This document shows, in pieces, positions 55,666 through 64,000 of a DNA stretch of 64,000 nucleotides; positions within the stretch are counted from its first letter, which is position 1, and each line of letters opens with the position of its first letter. A program made the position numbers and the translations under genes. The notes beneath the pieces are model-generated. The model worked only from the letters and a program-made list of their open reading frames with translations. It did no database searches and was not told the DNA's origin. This DNA is from Incurvaria masculella (lineage: Eukaryota; Arthropoda; Insecta; Lepidoptera; Incurvariidae), in the NCBI GenBank assembly GCA_946894095.1, contig OX335660.1, forward strand, positions 11,413,001 through 11,477,000, in the 5' to 3' direction.

Positions 55666-56929
55666 ACTCGCTAACCGTTTAACCTAATTTACGGAGGAAT
55701 GTCTAAATATTTCGCCGGCACCGCCAATCGATTTAAGAGGGTATATATTTCGTGTCGGCCCCTTCATAAAGGGAAAGGTATTTCCGGCTCCATTTCTAAA
55801 TATTATGCCAATATCATCTAACCAGTACGTAATCATCCATGTTTTAATTCTATCAAAGTTTCTTATTTACTTGAATATTAAATGCAATTAGCATAATATG
55901 GATGCATATTGCATAATAGGCGCATTAATTTCTATGGAAATTAAATATTATCAAGTGCTTAGATTGCATTGTAATTCACAATTTTAATAACCTTTAATAA
56001 TAGCTCTCTAAGCGAGTCTGTGTTTGTATCACAGACCTAACATTTCTTTGGTTTGTATAGCTTATAACTGAATGTTCACCGCGCATCTTAAAACAAAATC
56101 TTTTTTTTTTGTATTTTTGTCCCTTGAAACTAAAGTTTTGACTCCACATAGAATAACCCATACACCAATCAGTTCACACAAGTTCACGACAATCGGTTGT
56201 GAAAAAAGGCAGACAGTCGGACGCGGGACAGACATACGAAAGCATTTTTGCCCAAGCTCGAAAGGAGACCGCTCTTCGCTGGGTTTAAAATCATTGAATG
56301 AAGAAATTTAAATAAGGAATTACATATTTTATAATTGGTTGTATATGTAAGGAAAAAATCTGATTATACAGACGGCCGAAACTGGTAGAAGATTAAATCA
56401 AAACAATCATGCGTGCATACAGGTCAAATGTATTAAAGCTTATTAGTAAAACATGACCAGTATACAACATTTCCATTTAATTTCAGATTAATCTTCTTTA
56501 CATAAATAAATATATCAACATCACTTATTCCATTGAATTCGGCACGTGAAGAAAGATAAGTGCATTAGGGCGTGAAATCCGTGAACGTAACTCATTTATG
56601 TTAATACGTCTGCTTCATGAGAAAATGTTCATGATATCATCTATGATGATATTCAGCGCCTTCAGTATTCCACGAATTAACTTTGGTGAGTTAGACAGCG
56701 CGTGAGTTCATTATAATAAGTCAGTTCAACGAAATATCCCAGAGCTACTTTAGGCAATGCCAAATGTTAAAGACCAAAAGTGGCTTACAATGCCGACAGG
56801 TACATATATAAATGTGAATGACCTTGTAGCTCTCTACTGAATATCTGAAACTTGAGTCGTTTGTATTGTTTCTCGTGAATTTCAGATGAAAACAATGTTG
56901 CGGGATAGGCCGCAGAAACTCCAGGGGTG
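55666..56929. other. unassigned DNA, part possibly regulatory
   Basis: 55680-55990 is non-repetitive with many AT-core sites (TTAATTTCTATGGAAATTAA, ATGCAATTAGCATAATATGG), the sort of text seen in conserved enhancers. The rest is unassigned. Confidence 0.25.
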
Positions 56930-57290
56930 GTAAGCTCGAGCGGCTCGTAGCCTAGTGGCGCGGGGACTGGCCTAGCGTACCAGAGGTCTGGGTTCAATTC
57001 CAACATGCACCACTTTCTTTCTCTTTCCGAGTTCGATACGTGCATTTCGTCACGAATGCGAGCTGCTCCATGGTTCGGAATCCATGTAAAACTGTAGGTT
57101 CCCTTCCCCAACTCGGTGGTAGGGTTTAAGCCCGTTCGGGTTGATACCGTTGCATTGAATGAAAAGATGGTCGAAGCGGCGATGAAAAATTGTCCGTGTT
57201 TTCTATTCAGCTCAATGTAGCCGTGCTCATAAAGGAAGGTCCTGGTATGGCACCTAATTCCTTCGGAAATGTGGTGTGGATGTGGTGTGA
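56930..57290 (+). mobile_element. Full-length SINE with tRNA-derived head
   Basis: The head starts GGCTCGTAGCCTAGTGGCGC (box A) and has GTCTGGGTTCAATTCC as box B 50 bp on. Then ATGCACCACTTTCTTTCTC, TTCGTCACGAATGCGAGCTG, CTGTAGGTTCCCTTCCCC, body and GGCACCTAATTCCTTCGG. The tail hairpin is disrupted by a GTGGTGTGGATGTGGTGTG duplication, so the 3' end is damaged. Confidence 0.87.
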
Positions 57291-58509
57291 ATAACTTTGT
57301 GAATAGCCTTGACGTTTGGTTCCCCCCGAACCTTTCTCCATAAATGGCAAGTGCTCTAGACTATACTTGCATTTTATTATTATTTCATTATTTTTTATTT
57401 TAGTATAATACCTATCGAAGAATGGCTTGATGACCAATTTGTCATGATTTTATATCCAATCGAAATCTGGTACATAATGTTCCTAAGACCGTAAAACAAA
57501 TTGCAATTATCCATAAAGATATACCTATAAGTATTATTACTCTCGTTGCAAGCAATCATTATTTCTAAAACCAAAATGGTCGCCCTGCGCGCCAAATTGC
57601 AACGTTGAAAATTAAGGTCCAGTCACGCCGGATAATGTTGAGCCGTTCGACGAAGACCTCTGGTATTTCAGTGGCGCCCAGCTAGGCGACGCGGGTGCCG
57701 TCATATGCTCACAGACCTGTACCTGACGCTATTAATTACGCCGTTGAAAATGATTAAATATTACTAATTTATTCAAATGCGGTAACCGCGTCGGCTTAAC
57801 CCAGCGACCATGGAAGGACGGAATTAGATCGAAAGTAATTCGGAAGACGGAAGCGTAGAAACGAGTTAGTGGAAAACATCTTACTCTAAGAAAGAAAGAA
57901 ATAGTTGATTTAACTGTGTTGAAAAAATATTAACTTGACAAGGTATTTGGCTTTAGGGCCGATATTTCAACTTTTTTTTAATGCGACCTGACATGGATGA
58001 ATATATTTTTATATCAAATACAATATATACACACATATAAAATTAATTAATTAATGAAAAATATTCATTACATTCGTATATTTTAACATTATGAATATTA
58101 CACATTTCATATATTTTTTATACGAATATATAAATTTATATACATTTATTTATAACTTAGTTTAAAGTATATAGGTTATTAGTGCTCCAAAATAATATTT
58201 TGCATTTACAAGTGTCAATCCTTATCAATTTCACGGACAAATAGCATGCGCACTCTCTTTCATCCAATGGCCGAGCGACTCACAGCTGTTATGCTGCGTC
58301 CTTTTTTAATGCACGGGATGGTTCGCTCGGACCTCTCTGTTGCACGTATTCACTCGCAGAAATATTTTTATTTTTAAAACTCGACAACCGGAATTCAAGA
58401 CAGATTTTTTTCAGGCAACCCTACATTACCGTGTTCGCAATAATATTATTTTTATTTTGATATAAGTTTTCTTATTAAGTTTTATATTCGTATCCTCTAC
58501 TAGCACTAA
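57291..58509. other. unassigned non-coding DNA
   Basis: AT-rich for the most part. A SINE-tail-like TTTTTTTAATGCGACCTGAC occurs at about 57971. 58200-58330 is more complex. Nothing is recognised as a gene. Confidence 0.4.
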
Positions 58510-58748
58510 AAAACCAAGTCCGAGTAGGACTCGCACACGAAGGGTTCCGTACCATCAACACCAAAAAATCACGATTTTTGTATGCATTTTTGTTATAGCG
58601 GCAAAATAAATACAAACTCTGTGAAAATTTCAGCTGCCTACTTATTACGGTTCATGAGATAGAGCCCGGACGGACGGACGGACGGACGGACAGTGGAGGC
58701 TTAGTGATAGGGTTCCGTTTTCACCCTGTGGGTACGGAACCCTAAAAA
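58510..58748 (+). repeat. Repeat A, copy 5, with (ACGG)n
   Basis: Starts AACCAAGTCCGAGTAGGACT, keeps ACGAAGGGTTCCGTACCATC, (GGAC)n at 58668-58693 and the 3' hairpin ending GGTACGGAACCCTAAAAA. The AT-rich centre is shortened. Confidence 0.82.
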
Positions 58749-59105
58749 GTGTCCCGTGAAGTTCTTACGTGACATTACGTGTCGTTGGAACTCGATGAAA
58801 TCACTGACTGGATCACCGCCAACGAAAGGGCGGAACCGCTATCGTGTGTATGTAGAAAACGCTACCGCCTCCGCAACCCCCCATACAAACTAGTTTCGGT
58901 TGCTAAACTCGTCCTTCAATGCTCGTTGGTTTTACCCCTCGCAGGGTTTTACTAGACTGGTGAAGCGAATATCGTTCATTTGAGTGTCAGCATATTATCA
59001 CTGCCTTTCACTGAAAAAAATGATGTGCAACTTTTTCCTGTTTATATCACAGTTAAAATTCAGTCATTTATGGTATTACTATTAATGTATTACGGTAAAT
59101 ATCTA
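58749..59105. other. unassigned non-coding DNA
   Basis: 58780-58960 is GC-mixed. No frame is supported. Confidence 0.4.
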
Positions 59106-59847
59106 TTAAGGCTGTTCCGACCCATATAAAGTTGTTTGCACACAGAACGCAAAAAGTATTGCACTTTAAGCCACGAATTAATAATTAAAGTTTAATATAG
59201 TCATATTACTTGCAGCAAAAATAATTTCATAATTTCGGGATCATTGGTTTTGTTACAATTTATTTAAATTGTAACAATTTTGCTTCCTCGCGCTCAGGTG
59301 GGGCTGCGGCAGCCATTGCTGCAGGTAACAAAAGAAAAAAATATGAGTCGCTATCAGACCTCTTTGAATTTTTACCTTTTGCGGTGGAAACTCTTGGTTC
59401 GTGGTCATCCGAGTCCTTAGCTTTCGCAGATGTGCTTGGAAAACTCTTAAGCGAGTCCTCGGGCGATTCACGCTCCAAAATGTTTTTTGTTCGCCGCATA
59501 AGCATTGAAATTCAAAGAGGAAATGCTATAAGTATTTTAGGGACAATGGCTGCCTCGGCAGACCTAGAGGAGATATTTTATTTATAATGCACATACTATA
59601 TGCTCTATTTGTTTGAATAAAAAATTTGCATTTATTTAAATACGATTTTTTATTTAACAGCGCCATCTAACGGTGTAAAACTTCTAATCGGCAATTACAA
59701 CGAAACCATTAAACCTGAAATTGTGAATATGTTTTCGCTGCAACTACTATGGCTATATTTAATATTTTTGACGAATTCGTGCCCTAAAGTGCAATACTTT
59801 TTGTGTTCTGTGTAAAAAAAACATTGTATGGGTCGGAACATCCTTAA
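59106..59847. mobile_element. TTAA-flanked DNA transposon derivative, 742 bp
   Basis: The ends TTAAGGCTGTTCCGACCCAT and ATGGGTCGGAACATCCTTAA are inverted repeats. Similarity continues about 60 bp inward (ACACAGAACGCAAAAAGTAT against ATACTTTTTGTGTTCTGTG). TTAA at both ends suggests piggyBac- or Kolobok-type targeting. It carries a short protein relic but no transposase, so it is non-autonomous. Confidence 0.8.
59260..59505 (-). pseudogene. BESS-motif-like protein relic inside the TTAA element
   Basis: 81 codons. Residues 50-80 (SDSDSYFFLLLPAAMAA and onward) look like the BESS protein-interaction motif, which follows a MADF/Myb-like DNA-binding domain in many insect proteins, including the accessory protein of PIF/Harbinger transposons. 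Residues 1-49 are charged, Ser-rich linker (ESPEDSLKSFPS, KDSDDHEP). The DNA-binding domain itself is not seen upstream. It is probably the 3' exon of an element-encoded or captured protein, and its stop lies in the AT-rich inner arm. Function cannot be claimed. Confidence 0.4.
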
Positions 59848-60007
59848 TGAGCTAAAACAATTCATATTAAAGAATTATTTTAATCGATTAAACAGTACCG
59901 TTCTTGTAAAAATCTATAGCAAATAAGAAGAGAAAAAATAACAGAACAACTATACAACATATATATAGGAATTTTAAGTACTTAATTAAAATTAATTACA
60001 CCACATA
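59848..60007. other. unassigned spacer
   Basis: AT-rich. Nothing recognised. Confidence 0.4.
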
Positions 60008-60632
60008 TACGGGTGTCCCGGTTCCTGACGATAAACCGGGAGGTGGTGATAGCCCACATCACTACTAGCCTAAAGCGAGAAAAAAATTTAGGTAAAAGTT
60101 TTTAGATTTCGAGATATGAGCAATTCTTTTATTTTTCAAAAATCGCCGTCTCGGTGTGGTCTTTTTAGTTTTTTGGATACTAAAATGTAAGTTATCCAGA
60201 TAAAAAAAATACTTTATAGTAGCTCAATAACGGCGCTTTAAGTAATTATAATCGCAAGACTTATAACTTTCAGGATAAATTATTAAAAAAAAGTAAAAAC
60301 AATTTTTTTTTTATTTCATTTTTTTTTTCCAAACTTTAATGCATCACACTGAAAAAAAATTGTACCATGGATATCTGGCACGTCTATTCAAAAGTTGGCG
60401 CATTTAATGCCGTTTCTGAAATGGTATAATACTTTTGATTTTGTATGGCACATCTGTAAATATTACGATCCTAACTAAAATAAGAGCCAATTTTCACACA
60501 TTCAATACTACCCAAACGAAATCATTTCATCAAATCATCAATCAAATCATCATTTTTTTCTCGCTTTAGGCTAGTAGTGATGTGGGCTATCACCACCTCC
60601 CGGTTTATCGTCAGGAACCGGGACACCCTGTA
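60008..60632. mobile_element. Tc1/mariner-like MITE with TA duplication
   Basis: TA at 60008-60009 and 60631-60632 flanks a 621-bp element whose ends are about 75-80 bp inverted repeats: CGGGTGTCCCGGTTCCTGAC on the left and GTCAGGAACCGGGACACCCTG, read in part, on the right. The interior is AT-rich without a frame. TA and the (C)RGGGTGTCC start fit Tc1/mariner-type elements. Confidence 0.8.
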
Positions 60633-61143
60633 TATATTATAATGGCCTGGGAGTCTTCAAACGTAACTTAAACAAGCTCGATAGCTTAGCGATAGTCCGC
60701 AAATTCGCTGGTATGGTGCCTTTCTGAGCGTGATTACTTGAGATGAGGTGGATTTAGCTTTTCTGAGTACCTTTGGTAACTCAGCACAGTTACCAATACC
60801 AGTTGTTCGTAAAACAACAGTGACGAGTCCAAAAGTTGATTAACTTGGTCGTCTCTTCCTGCAGTCGGGCCTAAACGACCGCTTTGGAAGTTCAACCCCT
60901 TCCTATGAAGCGGGGTAAGATGTAGAAGCGATTTTCTAACAGGTGGCTTGAACTCAACCACCTGTAAGTAGCGAAGGTAATAAAGTTTTACATGGGTTCC
61001 GAAACATGAAGTGATCCTCATACTCAATATAAGGACTTGGTTAAAGAAGAGGTACAAGAGGTTATATTCTCGTTGGGTATAAACCACTAAGTACTATTTA
61101 TATACATATTTCTGCTACAATATGATTTCTACCTTGTTTCAGA
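60633..61143. other. unassigned DNA with repeat relics
   Basis: 60838-60880 is one end of palindromic repeat C (GTTGATTAACTTGGTCGTCTC). 60940-61010 may be a SINE relic on the minus strand (AAAGTTTTACATGGGTTCCG). A 117-codon frame over both is not taken as a gene. Confidence 0.4.
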
Positions 61144-61217
61144 ACGAGTCCCTGCAATCGGCGCTACGGTCACTGACGAGATGTCAGACAGATCACTACG
61201 ACAAGTACAATTGTTTG
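61144..61217 (+). CDS. Candidate 74-bp internal exon of an unidentified host gene
   Basis: A strong acceptor, TTTCTACCTTGTTTCAG, is followed by 74 bp of balanced composition and a good donor TTT|GTGAGT at 61218. In phase 0 it encodes NESLQSALRSLTRCQTDHYD and four more residues. Another phase is open too (RVPAIGATVTDEMSDRS). I do not recognise either peptide. No neighbouring exon is seen within the window, which would imply introns longer than several kb on the left, as in a large developmental gene. Confidence 0.35.
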
Positions 61218-62424
61218 TGAGTGCCTCTATTTCTTCAACCTTCAGTAGTAAATATATATATTTTTTCAGTCTCTGATTTTCCGTATCATGACACACTTAA
61301 TGAGATTGCTTTTGAACGCTAGCGCCAACCTTGTAATCACTTAACCTGATTTCTATGGATATATGTTATGTTCTTAACATGTAACAGACGTTTAAAAAAA
61401 GTAGGTTAGAATACAAGCCAATTATAGATTTCCTGTTGGTATTTAGATAATTTATTTGTTTGATAATTGCTCTGTAAGTATCTACCTTAGTTCACTAGTA
61501 AGTTCACTCGTTGCGCATTTGATAACCATGTAGGTATAGATGTGCGGGGGATTAAGGGTATACGATGTGTGGTGGTATATGTGAGGGTATGTGTGAATGT
61601 GTGCGTGTTGGTGAGTTAGGACGAGGGAAAATGTTGTAATGTGTTTATGTGAATTATTTGCACTATCTCCATAGGAATAAAAGGCAGAATAATAGGTACA
61701 TGAACATACATTCTTATTTAATGGCATGCGTCTCATTTCTAGTATTTGTGTCCTAATATTGTTTTTAAAAGTTATTTTTGTTGTTGATGAAGGGTCCACA
61801 TTATTAAATATAAAATTATAGGTGTTTACGATCCATGTGCATAATGAGATGTGAGTGCAATTTGTCCGATGCATTGAAGTGTAAACATCTGAGCGTGATG
61901 CATAGGTTCGCCGCGCTAGTGCATTGTAACCAATCTCTCCAACGAATTCCGGGCAGTCCACTGCAGAGAAGACTCTCTTCTCACAAGATAATAATCCCTG
62001 ATACTTCTAAACTCACGTAAGATTATGTCGTTACAAATAATGTTAATCTTATCAATGCGCTGTTTGGATAAAGCGAGATATTTATTTCAATAAATAATGA
62101 ACAGAGTCTCCTCCGCCGCGGGCGCGCCTGAATAATGGCATCGTTTCTTTTTATCTCCAGAGAGCTCGGCGTGTTTATCTTTCTGTTTTATTTCGCGATC
62201 AGATAGTGCCTTCAGGTGAAGCTTTTACCGAAAATTCGAACGAACAATATTTATGATCTGGAGTGGATTATTGAACCTTCCAGCCCACTTATAGCATTAG
62301 GGAATAGCCTTTACCGGTGGTTTCTTTCGCGTCGACTTCGCTGTTTGATTATTGGTTGGTTTGTAAACAGTGGATTAACGACCTTTCGTGTTGCCTTGAA
62401 AGGAGGATTTTATTTTTGTACACC
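61218..62424. other. unassigned DNA, part possibly regulatory
   Basis: 61482-61961 contains a minus-strand open frame of 159 codons rich in His, Thr and Tyr (from GTGTGTG-type repeats), which looks like chance. 62100-62210 is CG-rich and complex (CTCCGCCGCGGGCGCGCCTG). Confidence 0.35.
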
Positions 62425-62762
62425 TCACACATCTTCATGATATTAGCCCATCACACCGAATTCCCGAAGGAATAAGGTGCTGTGCCAGGACTTTCCCTTT
62501 AATGAGCACGGCTACAATGAACTGGATGGAAAACATGGATACATTTTAAATACATCTTAGACTATCTTTCCTTTAACTTTACCACCTAGTTGGATTCCGA
62601 ACCATGGATCTCGCATTCATGACTTAATACGCTTATTCAGCCCAGAAAGAGAATTCAAGTGGTGCATGAATGGAGTGGGGATCGAATCCACGGACTCTGC
62701 CATAGAAAGCTGGTCCTCGCACCCCTGACCTAAGAGCCGCTTAAAATTATAAGCTTGTCAAC
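62425..62762 (-). mobile_element. SINE with tRNA-derived head, internally deleted
   Basis: Minus-strand copy. Tail hairpin part TTCATGATATTAGCCCAT, body, a gap, then CTCGCATTCATGAC and the head with box B GTGGATTCGATCCC and GGTCAGGGGTGCGAGGACC (minus). The head resembles, but does not equal, those at 45955-46350 and 56930. Confidence 0.75.
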
Positions 62763-62767
62763 CTCGT

Positions 62768-62880
62768 GGGCTTACGGGGTCTTAACACCGAGGATGCCAA
62801 CACCGGGTGCGGTCAAGTTCTGGATGGGTAACCGTCCGTCCGTTGAAGCTGAATGTGGCCATGCTCCTCATTGACTGAGT
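62768..62880 (+). mobile_element. 5S-derived SINE head fragment
   Basis: CACCGAGGATGCCAACACCG, GTGCGGTCAAGTTCTGGATG, GGGTAACC and GTTGAAGCTGAATGTGG are in the order of the 5S-derived head. It lies head-to-head with the tRNA-headed copy at 62425-62762, with a few bases between. Confidence 0.65.
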
Positions 62881-62997
62881 CTTAAGGTAAATTTAACTGA
62901 TCATATTTTAGGGATTAATACCCTCATACGTTCTCTTAATAAAGTTAAGAATGTCTTAACAGCACCTTTGCAATATATTTCAACGGTAAACAACTTT

Positions 62998-63135
62998 TCG
63001 TCTTAGTATGTTCAAACACGTCACTTTTCGTGAACCGCACGGAGGTTCTTCCATACTGTCCATACAAAGTGACGTGTTTAATCATACGTTGAAGTTGATT
63101 TAATTTTTTTGTGCTTTCGTGCACTCAGCCCTAAG
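62998..63135. mobile_element. Palindromic repeat C, copy 4
   Basis: GTTCAAACACGTCACTTTTC, GAGGTTCTTCCATACTGTCC, AAAGTGACGTGTTTAATCAT and TTTCGTGCAC keep the core palindrome. Confidence 0.75.
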
Positions 63136-63756
63136 TGTCGAAAATATATCAAGGTCTTACAGAGGTATTATATATTCTTACAATTCTAATTCTAAAAATT
63201 CACAATCGTTGTCAAAGGGACTTTCTCGGCGGAGAGATTCCTGATTATTGAGCACGAAATTCACCAAGTAGATCCCTAGCTTTAAGCCCAGGGTTCCCTC
63301 CTATCCCTTGGCATTATTTTAAATGGATATTTACGGTTCAAGACCCGGGACGTCGATATTTTTCTTTTAGCTGAGATCGAATTGGATTAAGTGCCTCGGC
63401 CGTGTCACCGTCATATGAAAAAGCATGTCATATTCGATAGACTGTAAGGTTTACGACTAATAAAACTAAACGAGCTCCTACTAAGAATAAAATTTATCTG
63501 ACGTGTTAGTGCTTCCCTCATTTTATGGTTCAGATACTGAACGGCGGCGAACTGGTTACATTTGGTGGAATGTTTATTTATCGCAGGCTTCAGATATAAT
63601 TCTGTTTTGTAGTCTTAAAGCAAGGACACTTTAATTATAGAAATACAAAGCTGGTCTTGAACCAACGACCACTTCCAAAGCGTCTACCAATTCTTTCACC
63701 TGTTCATATCCATGGAATTCTCTTACAGTCCCTGCTCTCCCTACAGTCAGTCCGGG
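63136..63756. other. unassigned non-coding DNA
   Basis: Nothing recognised. 63595-63650 has AAAGCAAGGACACTTTAATTA, similar to the inner part of repeat F. Confidence 0.4.
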
Positions 63757-64000
63757 TGAGGTATGGTACAAACGTTAACCAGGCATTCCTTGGTATATTT
63801 GGAGTAAAAAAACATATTGTTGTACAGCTTAAAAATGTTTCGCTCGCCCCATACATTTTCATGTGCAAATTGGTATAAAGAAAATGTATGGGGACGGTGA
63901 TTTTTTTAAGTCGTACAAAAAAATGTTATGATCCTTTTGACACATGGTCAACGTTTAGACCAAACTTTCGCTATTACCCTGTATTTTTGAATGCTTTGAT
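63757..64000 (+). repeat. Right-end repeat with hairpin, cut by window edge
   Basis: GAGGTATGGTACAAACGTTAAC starts the match with 6240-6365. At 63820-63918, CGCCCCATACATTTTC pairs with GAAAATGTATGGGG, and TTGTACAGCTTAAAAA pairs with TTTTTTAAGTCGTACAA, in a stem of about 40 bp. The last bases GCTATTACCCTGTATTTTTG resemble a Tc1/mariner-type end (CCCTGTA). Confidence 0.55.

Noticed and set aside
61482..61961. 159-codon minus-strand frame as a gene
   Set aside because: Rich in His, Thr and Tyr encoded by GTGTGT-type text, no domain, no splice context.

Overview
The window looks like nuclear DNA from a moth or butterfly (Lepidoptera). This rests on content, not on a gene match. It is AT-rich with no bacterial-style operons. 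It carries several interspersed repeat families that I recognise from lepidopteran genomes: the block starting ACCGGCCAAGTGCGAGTC with an (ACGG)n stretch, the block starting AACCGACTTCAAAAACGG, and insect-type LINEs and Ty3/gypsy elements. I see no complete host gene. The window is either intergenic or lies inside a very large intron. The best host-gene hint is a 74-bp exon-like segment at 61144-61217.

Layout. 1-9300 is mostly unassigned non-coding DNA with a full 5S-headed SINE (475-870), an inverted-repeat element (2132-2660) and repeat families A, B and D. 9310-10708 is a dead Jockey-type LINE split by two small inverted-repeat elements. 11954-17968 is a complete, young Ty3/gypsy LTR retrotransposon on the minus strand, with identical 189-bp LTRs, a 4-bp target duplication and one 1407-codon gag-pol frame. 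18-30 kb holds repeats, a duplicated 0.26-kb block, SINE copies and a long near-perfect hairpin. 30237-31914 is an 839-bp perfect tandem duplication. 32782-33592 is a TTAA-flanked inverted-repeat element. 37083-40570 is a 170-180 bp satellite array broken by a 2.8-kb LINE with ORF1, an endonuclease and a deleted reverse transcriptase. 45-57 kb holds SINE pairs, a tRNA-like tandem unit, two TTAA palindromes in opposite orientation and a CR1/L2-group LINE remnant. 59106-59847 and 60010-60630 are two DNA-transposon derivatives. The right end is SINE and hairpin-repeat DNA.

The most interesting system is a SINE family present in about fifteen copies. All copies share one body and a tail hairpin, but the Pol III promoter heads differ. 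One head is 5S-rRNA-derived, at least one (probably two) are tRNA-derived, and one or more copies carry a head I cannot identify. The 5S head itself begins with a tRNA box-A-like sequence, so it may be a chimera. The second notable object is the LTR element. It has an intact pol, but the capsid part of gag appears to be missing. Its primer site matches tRNA-Leu starting inside the CCA end, it has a minisatellite before the 3' LTR, and a tRNA-Leu 5'-end-like sequence sits where a polypurine tract is expected.

The mobile elements show nesting that gives relative ages: small elements inside a dead LINE, a LINE inside a satellite, a palindromic repeat inside a TTAA element, and a LINE tail inside the LTR element's minisatellite. 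All family names are from recognition by eye. No alignment or database search was run.
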